From Dama dama (Eukaryota > Chordata > Mammalia > Artiodactyla > Cervidae), in contig NC_083685.1 in assembly GCF_033118175.1 (NCBI RefSeq), positions 116,096,501 to 116,160,500 on the forward strand: 64,000 nt of DNA, given 5' to 3'. The position numbers and the translations under genes are program-made. The notes under the pieces were generated by a model, which did not search any database, had not been told where the DNA came from, and worked only from the letters and a program-made list of their open reading frames with translations. Shown here one piece after another: positions 63,201 through 64,000 of the stretch (positions are counted from its first letter, which is position 1; the number at the start of each line of letters is the position of its first letter).

Positions 63201-63696
63201 TTTAACCTGTTTTTTTTTAAATTTAATTGTAATGGAAAATCAGCATCCCTTAACATAACTAGAAGTTGACTCTTAAACACAGTGAAAACAAGACAATATT
63301 AGTAATATTGGAATTATTGTTACCTTGCTAAAATTTTCTGAGAAGTTATTCAATCACCTTTAAATATTTATACTGGATATGCTTCTCATGAAGATTAAGA
63401 TTAAAACAATGAACTCTAATCCTAACTCCACTATTGTACTTTGTACTCCATTCTTTGTACTCTTGTAAAGCTCTCATTAGGCTTTGGTCTTTTGGATGAA
63501 AATGATAATCATATTACCTCAGGAATTGTTCATTGCTCAAAATTCACATTTTAGAGACATTAACTTTTTATTATATATCTCTTTTTATAAGGAGGGAAGA
63601 TTGATTCTAGTAAAGTATACACTGTTTTGGAAAACATGGGCATGAACCTCACTGAAAAGGAACTCAAAGATCTAATACAAAATCTACCAGTTGATG
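18088..63696 (+). CDS. EFCAB3/EFCAB13-like: EF-hand-like repeat gene, EFCAB3/EFCAB13 family (21 exons visible, both ends likely outside)
   Basis: Twenty-one exons totalling 1632 bp (544 codons) can be read, all flanked by AG and, except one, GT. Every exon is phase 1-1. Long exons encode a helix pair centred on 'MGIELTDKEL..L...LPVDG'; short exons encode 'x-G-K-V-D-L-x-x-V-M-x-G-V-K'. Joined, a long and a short exon form a helix-loop-helix resembling an EF-hand whose loop lies over the splice junction. Most loops lack an acidic residue at position 1 and Glu at position 12, so many are probably not calcium sites. Exon classes A-H recur in order with homologous introns, which indicates tandem duplication of an eight-exon block. 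No start codon exon, terminal exon or promoter is in the window. Family assignment rests on the protein's appearance and on what I know of EFCAB13/EFCAB3 as long EF-hand repeat proteins; a protein search would settle it. Local decay is described at exons B and C of unit 1. Confidence 0.65.
18142..19136 (+). other. Intron A-B of unit 1, with a unit-specific block
   Basis: The 3' part (from about 18965, 'tttctgtgagtaacg') aligns by eye with the same intron of unit 2 (near 36380). About 18490-18960 has no counterpart there; it may be an unrecognised insertion such as an old LTR, but I see no ends that prove it. Confidence 0.4.
19137..19241 (+). pseudogene. EFCAB3/EFCAB13-like: EF-hand gene exon 2: unit 1, class B (long), with in-frame stop
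   Basis: Acceptor 'attaag', donor 'gtaaac'. The exon begins GKVDINDVKTVLENMGIELK and would continue to ILSFE, but codon 23 is TAA (19205-19207) where the class B sister at 36540 has GAA. The splice sites look usable, so inclusion would end the protein here. The length is a multiple of three, so skipping keeps the frame. Either the gene tolerates loss of this exon or unit 1 is decaying. Confidence 0.88.
19746..19799 (+). pseudogene. EFCAB3/EFCAB13-like: EF-hand gene exon 3: unit 1, class C (short), damaged donor
   Basis: Acceptor 'tcttacag' is good. The frame reads DNKVFQNRLLEAVKSLK and is open. The donor is 'a|gcaattg' where the sister exons at 37197 and 62629 have 'g|gtgagtg'. GC donors work only when the rest of the site is strong, and here positions -1, +4, +5 and +6 are also poor. 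The exon is probably not spliced in. Confidence 0.85.
20327..20342 (+). repeat. C homopolymer (16 bp)
   Basis: A run of 16 C in the intron between classes C and D of unit 1. Length is likely variable or poorly resolved by sequencing. Confidence 0.9.
20390..20627 (+). mobile_element. Bov-tA SINE
   Basis: The tRNA-like head 'ccaggtggcactagtggtaaag', the 'gatcccctggaggagg' link and the BOV-A tail 'agtcagacacaactgaag' are all present. Flanked by 'aaaggggag' at 20381-20389 and 20628-20636. It sits 175 bp upstream of exon D. Confidence 0.88.
20802..20906 (+). CDS. EFCAB3/EFCAB13-like: EF-hand gene exon 4: unit 1, class D (long)
   Basis: Acceptor 'tttccttag', donor 'gtaagc'. The 105-bp exon reads KKVSVNSLSTILDNMGI then RFTDEELKDLTQNLPVDG. 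The second half matches class D of units 3 and 4 (55333, 63592) nearly residue for residue. If B and C are skipped, exon A joins this exon in frame. Confidence 0.92.
21488..21541 (+). CDS. EFCAB3/EFCAB13-like: EF-hand gene exon 5: unit 1, class E (short)
   Basis: Acceptor 'tcctacag', donor 'gtaagt'. Reads DKKISLETLMNKVKKFK after a split Val codon (g|tt). Class E exons differ from A, C and G by the 'K-x-S-L-x-T-L' signature, shared with 55928. Confidence 0.9.
21653..21864 (+). mobile_element. Bov-tA SINE
   Basis: Complete tRNA-like part ('ggctcagatgataaagaatctgc' type head, 'ggttcaatccctgg' B box) and BOV-A part ending 'cagacacaactgagcaac'. Intron between E and F of unit 1. Confidence 0.88.
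22340..22444 (+). CDS. EFCAB3/EFCAB13-like: EF-hand gene exon 6: unit 1, class F (long)
   Basis: Acceptor 'ttgaaag', donor 'gtgagc'. Reads EKVDSSDLKSILGNLGIEL then TDKEKEKLLETLTVDG; 105 bp, open. The 'EK(V/I)DSS(D/N)L' opening marks class F and recurs at 56980. Confidence 0.92.
23048..23101 (+). CDS. EFCAB3/EFCAB13-like: EF-hand gene exon 7: unit 1, class G (short)
   Basis: Acceptor 'cttatag', donor 'gtgagt'. Reads AGKIHLSRLLKGVKSLQ after a split Asp codon. Joined to exon F the loop is T-V-D-D-A-G-K-I: Asp at positions 3 and 4, Gly at 6. Confidence 0.9.
23102..24879 (+). other. Intron G-H, unique or unclassified sequence
   Basis: Contains a purine/CA-rich patch near 23315 and an unclassified block at about 23560-24110 of which 23990-24075 resembles 26465-26555. 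No exon is seen. Confidence 0.4.
24880..26130 (-). mobile_element. Old antisense L1, 3'UTR and decayed 5' region
   Basis: The antisense L1 3'UTR motif runs at 24890-24976 and 25289-25400 ('tttgacatgtaacaatttgatac', 'catctatccagtactgtcaaatatagtcac'). T-rich sequence from 25400 to about 26130 looks like an L1 5' region in reverse. A CHR-type SINE interrupts it. Boundaries are approximate. Confidence 0.5.
24991..25274 (-). mobile_element. CHR-type tRNA-derived SINE with 14-bp target duplication
   Basis: Antisense SINE from a T-rich tail to 'accaccagggaagtcc'. Flanked by 'tggtgagaactttt' at 24977-24990 and 25275-25288, an exact match. Confidence 0.9.
26131..26555. other. Unclassified block (possible old L1 5' region)
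   Basis: The segment has two overlapping short frames (26130-26383) with no protein family that I recognise. About 26465-26555 resembles 23990-24075, so this is probably repeat-derived rather than a gene. Confidence 0.35.
26556..27610 (+). mobile_element. Old L1 3' end, interrupted by a BovB fragment
   Basis: The ORF2 C-terminal sequence ('ggcaaggatgtggagaaacagg', 'ggaatgcaaaatggtacagcc') is followed by an old L1 3'UTR and an A-rich end. It contains a BovB piece at about 26866-27048. Many stops. Confidence 0.75.
26866..27048 (-). mobile_element. BovB (RTE) 3' fragment
   Basis: The antisense BovB 3' end ('gtgtccgactctttgtgacc', 'ccatcaccagctcccagagt', 'catcctctgtcgtccccttc') lies inside the old L1. 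Confidence 0.85.
27793..27897 (+). CDS. EFCAB3/EFCAB13-like: EF-hand gene exon 8: unit 1, class H (long)
   Basis: Acceptor 'ttcataag', donor 'gtgagc'. Reads GKVHINNLDNTLERFGIEL then TEEELAKLSEDLQIDG; 105 bp. Class H is marked by 'GKVH(I/V)(N/S)NLD' and recurs at 59089. This closes the only complete A-to-H set in the window. Confidence 0.92.
28778..28831 (+). CDS. EFCAB3/EFCAB13-like: EF-hand gene exon 9: unit 2, class A (short)
   Basis: Acceptor 'cttgtag', donor 'gtaggt'. Reads NGKVDLKEVMDGVKATT after a split Ala codon. Joined to H the loop is Q-I-D-A-N-G-K-V-D-L-K-E, the most EF-hand-like loop here, with Asp 3, Asn 5, Gly 6, Asp 9 and Glu 12; only position 1 is wrong. Confidence 0.92.
30413..30620 (-). 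mobile_element. CHR-type tRNA-derived SINE
   Basis: Antisense SINE: 'gttatttatttatttgacc' A-tail side through 'gttttagccactaaaccacc' and 'aaggaagtcc'. It interrupts the old L1. Confidence 0.78.
30735..30945 (-). mobile_element. Bov-tA SINE
   Basis: A complete antisense Bov-tA: 'gaaagtgaagtcactcagtc' at the left through the tRNA-like part 'gatcgaacccaggtctctgg' at the right. Confidence 0.9.
31216..31345 (+). mobile_element. BOV-A SINE with CACTT-repeat tail
   Basis: A BOV-A monomer ('actggagaaggaaatggcaa' to 'gagtcggacacgactgaggg') ending in a (cttca)n tail. Flanked by 'cttagtattgata' (31203-31215) and 'cttagtactgata' (31346-31358), one mismatch. Confidence 0.9.
32082..34041 (-). mobile_element. 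BovB (RTE) LINE, 5'-truncated, antisense
   Basis: On the - strand this holds the second half of the BovB protein: part of the linker, the reverse transcriptase (33284 to 32760, with 'FIDYAKAFDCVDH' and 'NNLRYADDTTLMAES') and the C-terminal part (32595-32086). The frame is broken into several pieces, so it is inactive. Flanked by an exact 12-bp duplication 'tctaatttggtt' (32070-32081 and 34042-34053). BovB is the RTE-clade LINE known to have moved horizontally between squamates and ruminants. Confidence 0.92.
35497..35945 (+). mobile_element. Two adjacent Bov-tA SINEs
   Basis: A full Bov-tA at about 35497-35722 is followed at once by a second at about 35723-35945 with a small duplicated stretch ('ggagaaacatagag' type) in its tRNA part and a (cag)n end. 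Both lie in the 5' region of the old antisense L1. Confidence 0.85.
36540..36644 (+). CDS. EFCAB3/EFCAB13-like: EF-hand gene exon 10: unit 2, class B (long)
   Basis: Acceptor 'ctttaag', donor 'gtaagc'. Reads GEVDVRDVKTTLKNLGIEL then TDKEYSKLLKNLPFNG; 105 bp, open. It is the intact counterpart of the stop-carrying exon at 19137 (GAA here, TAA there). Confidence 0.92.
37197..37250 (+). CDS. EFCAB3/EFCAB13-like: EF-hand gene exon 11: unit 2, class C (short)
   Basis: Acceptor 'ttctgtag', donor 'gtgagt'. Reads DNRVFKSRLLKGVKSFK after a split Asp codon. A BovB begins only about 17 bp after the donor. The next expected exons (D to H of unit 2) are absent; the next exon found is class A of unit 3 at 41438. 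Confidence 0.92.
37268..41000 (+). mobile_element. BovB (RTE) LINE with near-complete 5' end but no 3' end
   Basis: The leader (37268-38500), endonuclease (open frame 38547-39350, 'FIIGDWDAKVRSQETPGVTG', 'NQIDYILCS'), linker, reverse transcriptase (39924-40435, 'NNLRYADDTTLMAES') and C-terminal part (40462-40899) are present but split by frameshifts and stops. The element stops near 41000 inside 'ggatggcatcactgattc', without the usual BovB tail. It is interrupted by a SINE at 37519-37730. It is very similar to, and inverted relative to, 32082-34041: the same 70-codon off-frame ORF is encoded identically at 33320-33532 and 39676-39888. Confidence 0.9.
37519..37730 (-). mobile_element. Bov-tA SINE with 12-bp target duplication
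   Basis: Antisense Bov-tA inside the BovB leader. Flanked by 'ccaccatagttt' at 37507-37518 and 37731-37742, exact. Confidence 0.92.
41001..41437 (+). other. Intron remnant upstream of class A, unit 3
   Basis: The stretch about 41150-41280 aligns by eye with the intron just before class A of unit 2 (about 28510-28630): both hold 'ccaaaa..c...g....agtat.cttttc..g.cccag' and end in 'tattaat'. So this is true H-A intron, and the break from BovB into it at about 41000 marks a deletion or rearrangement junction. Confidence 0.55.
41438..41491 (+). CDS. EFCAB3/EFCAB13-like: EF-hand gene exon 12: unit 3, class A (short)
   Basis: Acceptor 'cttgtag', donor 'gtaagt'. Reads NGNVDLHNVMEEMKVVT after a split Ala codon. 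The next expected class B and C exons are not found before 55333. Confidence 0.9.
41492..42799. other. Intronic stretch, unclassified
   Basis: No exon matching the gene's classes. About 41890-42560 has short decayed frames (a 64-codon one at 42090-42284) of unknown origin that could be a very old retroelement. I recognise nothing with confidence. Confidence 0.35.
42808..43020 (+). mobile_element. Bov-tA SINE
   Basis: Complete sense Bov-tA ('ttcccaggtggctcagtggt' head to 'gttggaaatgacttagcat'), flanked by 'atgtgtta' at 42800-42807 and 43021-43028. Confidence 0.88.
43029..43696. other. Intronic stretch, unclassified
   Basis: Nothing recognisable on either strand apart from a purine-rich patch near 43620-43700, which precedes the L1 insertion site. 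Confidence 0.35.
43697..43951 (+). repeat. Left copy of a 255-bp direct repeat (probable long target-site duplication)
   Basis: It comprises 57 bp of host sequence, about 47 bp of BovB 3' end (43754-43802) and about 150 bp of L1 reverse transcriptase region. The same 255 bp recur at 46180-46434 with two differences (43705 C/T and 43940 C/T). The L1 continues from it without a break in frame. Confidence 0.88.
43952..46179 (+). mobile_element. Younger L1-BT, joined at a homologous point to an older L1
   Basis: The second half of L1 ORF2 (frames 43854-44405, 44471-45334 and 45364-45996; 'FADDMILY' near 44208) plus a 3'UTR and an A-rich tail ending at about 46179. It is very close to the element at 1872-9811 and clearly closer to it than to the neighbour at 46435-48779. 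The tail is followed directly by the right copy of the 255-bp repeat, as expected for target-primed insertion. Confidence 0.88.
46180..46434 (+). repeat. Right copy of the 255-bp direct repeat
   Basis: 253 of 255 bases identical to 43697-43951 by my reading. It ends at 'tttatgat' and is followed by a run of A that the left copy lacks. Confidence 0.88.
46285..48779 (+). mobile_element. Older 5'-truncated L1-BT (target of the younger copy)
   Basis: L1 ORF2 second half (46585-46899, 46965-47753 and 47859-48239 are its main open pieces) with frameshifts, an internal A run (about 46435-46448), a small deletion near 48232 and its own 3'UTR and tail. It begins directly after a 47-bp BovB piece. Confidence 0.88.
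48780..49734. other. Intronic stretch, no gene seen
   Basis: I see no exon of the EF-hand gene and no clear repeat. There is a 20-bp A run near 49659-49678. Confidence 0.4.
49955..50290 (+). mobile_element. Bov-tA SINE (double tRNA-like form)
   Basis: Two tRNA-like blocks ('ggcttccctggtagctcagc' and 'gggtttccctggtggcttag') followed by one BOV-A part. Confidence 0.87.
50296..50383 (+). mobile_element. BOV-A fragment
   Basis: A partial BOV-A ('ccactccagtatctttgcctgg' to 'ggtggactacag') between 'acagtgctaact' and 'acagtgctaatt', which may be its duplicated target. Confidence 0.7.
50547..50748 (-). mobile_element. Bov-tA SINE
   Basis: Antisense Bov-tA flanked by 'tgaagtata' at 50538-50546 and 50749-50757. 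Confidence 0.88.
50874..50929. repeat. (AT)n microsatellite
   Basis: About 28 perfect AT units within the old L1. Confidence 0.95.
51205..51298. repeat. Compound (TA)n/(TATG)n/(CA)n microsatellite
   Basis: A TA/TATG tract (51205-51238), a short gap repeating 'caatattccatt', then a TA tract running into (AC)n to 51298. Confidence 0.9.
53110..53445 (-). mobile_element. Bov-tA SINE (double tRNA-like form)
   Basis: Antisense BOV-A part ('cgctcagtcgtgtctgactc') followed by two tRNA-like blocks, the second with an expanded T run (53411-53422). Confidence 0.87.
54483..54765 (+). mobile_element. Old L1 3'UTR fragment
   Basis: The typical old L1 3' end ('gaacaaatttatggttaccag', 'atgtgtatgtataactgagt', 'actccaatatgaaattt') with a short A tail. 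The stretch 54266-54482 before it is unclassified. Confidence 0.7.
55333..55434 (+). CDS. EFCAB3/EFCAB13-like: EF-hand gene exon 13: unit 3, class D (long)
   Basis: Acceptor 'ctaattaag', donor 'gtaagt'. Reads NVDIKNLETVLGNMGIKI then TDEELKDLTQNLPVSG; 102 bp, one codon shorter than most long exons at its start. 'TDEELKDLTQNLPV' is identical to class D of unit 1. Confidence 0.92.
55928..55981 (+). CDS. EFCAB3/EFCAB13-like: EF-hand gene exon 14: unit 3, class E (short)
   Basis: Acceptor 'tcttacag', donor 'gtagga'. Reads DNKVSLKTLKDEVKAFT after a split Val codon. Confidence 0.9.
56511..56861 (-). mobile_element. CHR-type tRNA-derived SINE, long form
   Basis: Antisense SINE from T-rich 'aaaaatttttttatttatc' to 'gccaccagggaagctc'. 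Imperfect flanking repeats ('tgatctgacc' near 56496 and 'tgatttgact' near 56862). It ends 118 bp before exon F. Confidence 0.82.
56980..57084 (+). CDS. EFCAB3/EFCAB13-like: EF-hand gene exon 15: unit 3, class F (long)
   Basis: Acceptor 'ttcaaag', donor 'gtaagc'. Reads EKIDSSNLQNVLKDMGIEL then TDKELEQLMKTLPIDG; 105 bp. Confidence 0.92.
57620..57673 (+). CDS. EFCAB3/EFCAB13-like: EF-hand gene exon 16: unit 3, class G (short)
   Basis: Acceptor 'tcttacag', donor 'a|gtaagc'. Reads HGKVFQNRLLKDVRSNK after a split Ala codon. By position it is class G, yet 'VFQNRLL' is the class C signature, so a past exchange between classes C and G is possible. Confidence 0.9.
57845..57962 (+). repeat. Purine-rich (GAAA/GGAA)n low-complexity tract
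   Basis: Almost only A and G for about 100 bases, with GAAAG and GGAAGG units. Another, shorter one lies at about 22758-22830. Confidence 0.85.
58370..58975 (+). mobile_element. Old L1 3' end
   Basis: The end of ORF2 ('aatggaatattattcagcc') and a 3'UTR ending in 'ctcaataaacctgaa', with a (GT)n tract at 58441-58457. Confidence 0.75.
59089..59187 (+). CDS. EFCAB3/EFCAB13-like: EF-hand gene exon 17: unit 3, class H (long)
   Basis: Acceptor 'ttccaag', donor 'gtgagc'. Reads GKVHVSNLDTALEAMEVNL then TEEELDHLKDLLSG; 99 bp, two codons shorter than class H of unit 1 near its 3' end. The helix Gly of 'MGI/FGI' is Glu here (MEV). Confidence 0.92.
59898..60111 (-). mobile_element. BovB 3' fragment
   Basis: Antisense BovB tail ('ttcagttcagttcagctgctc') to 'cttcgcatcaggtggcc', with a short internal deletion. 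Lies in the intron between H of unit 3 and A of unit 4. Confidence 0.88.
60452..61090 (-). mobile_element. BovB 3' fragment, longer and older
   Basis: Antisense BovB from a (GTT)n-containing tail (60461-60484) through the C-terminal coding part to 'gattttggagcccaagaaag'. More diverged than the two large BovB copies. Confidence 0.88.
61413..61466 (+). CDS. EFCAB3/EFCAB13-like: EF-hand gene exon 18: unit 4, class A (short)
   Basis: Acceptor 'attttacag', donor 'gtgagg'. Reads YKKVDLKKVMDRIEDIT after a split Ala codon. The glycine at loop position 6 is replaced by Lys, so calcium binding at this site is unlikely. Confidence 0.92.
61996..62100 (+). CDS. EFCAB3/EFCAB13-like: EF-hand gene exon 19: unit 4, class B (long)
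   Basis: Acceptor preceded by a 15-base T run, 'ttgaag'; donor 'a|gtgagt'. Reads EEVDVNDMETVLGNMGIEL then TDKELSGLVNNLPVD; 105 bp, open. Confidence 0.92.
62629..62679 (+). CDS. EFCAB3/EFCAB13-like: EF-hand gene exon 20: unit 4, class C (short)
   Basis: Acceptor 'tcttacag', donor 'gtgagt'. Reads GKVYRNRLLNGIKFLK after a split Lys codon (a|ag); 51 bp, one codon shorter than the other short exons, which shortens the EF-like loop. Confidence 0.92.
62680..63591 (+). other. Intron C-D of unit 4
   Basis: No repeat or additional exon recognised; AT-rich. Confidence 0.5.
63592..63696 (+). CDS. EFCAB3/EFCAB13-like: EF-hand gene exon 21: unit 4, class D (long)
   Basis: Acceptor 'ttataag', donor 'gtgagc'. 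Reads GKIDSSKVYTVLENMGMNL then TEKELKDLIQNLPVDG; 105 bp. The donor is good and no stop is present, so the gene should continue to the right of the window. Confidence 0.92.
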
Positions 63697-64000
63697 GTGA
63701 GCATTTTAGATATCACTAAACCCTATGTAAAAAATAGTCTTATATATCTATTTCTAACAGTCATTTAAAATGCTTGTTTGACATCAAGAAGTATTATGAA
63801 AAGCTTAGAAGAAAAACTCAGATTGAAAGAAAGGACACATGCTGACTCTTGCTAGTGTCATGTGCAAATTAGAGAAAGATTTCAAGGTATCTCTCTCTGC
63901 TCTTTTTACTCAGCCTTTCCTGAATGGATAGGTTTCACTTAAATCACAGTCCACCTCTTTAGCAACATTTGCTAATGCATGCCATCAGTATTTATTGAAA

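Overview
This window is a stretch of mammalian nuclear DNA from a ruminant, most likely a bovid. The evidence is the repeat content: BovB (RTE-type LINE), Bov-tA/BOV-A SINEs, tRNA-derived CHR-type SINEs, and young L1 copies of the L1-BT type with a long 5'UTR and antisense A/T tracts. I cannot tell cattle, sheep, goat or related species apart from sequence alone. There are no prokaryotic features, CRISPR arrays or functional RNA genes.

The one real gene is on the + strand and occupies about 18.1-63.7 kb, probably running past the right edge. I read 21 small exons, 11 'short' (51-54 bp) and 10 'long' (99-105 bp), strictly phase 1 at both ends, so any exon can be skipped without a frameshift. 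Short and long exons alternate, and together each pair encodes a degenerate EF-hand-like module of about 53 residues. The exons also fall into eight recurring classes (called A to H here), giving a higher-order repeat of eight exons (about 212 residues). Parts of four such units are visible: unit 1 (A-H, 18088-27897), unit 2 (A-C, 28778-37250), unit 3 (A, D-H, 41438-59187) and unit 4 (A-D, 61413-63696). I assign it to the EFCAB3/EFCAB13 family of EF-hand-like repeat proteins from the look of the protein; orthology needs a search. Unit 1 has a premature TAA in exon B and a damaged donor (GC, poor context) at exon C. Units 2 and 3 lack exons D-H and B-C respectively, at places filled by retroelements.

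Left part, 0-18 kb: a truncated L1-BT 3' end, older L1 fragments, an almost complete but dead L1-BT (1872-9811) inserted into a SINE, then an ancient antisense L1 (about 10.6-17.0 kb) that itself carries an intronless SKA3 retropseudogene (10650-12967) bracketed by a perfect 16-bp target duplication.

Middle, 28.9-49 kb: an old antisense L1 of about 7 kb carrying several SINEs and a BovB on the - strand (32082-34041); a second BovB on the + strand (about 37268-41000) that lacks its 3' end; and two direct L1 copies (43.7-48.8 kb). In the last pair the younger L1 seems to have inserted into the older one with a target duplication of about 255 bp. Right part, 49-64 kb: another old antisense L1 with SINEs and microsatellites, followed by the exons of units 3 and 4 with small BovB, SINE and L1 fragments in the introns.
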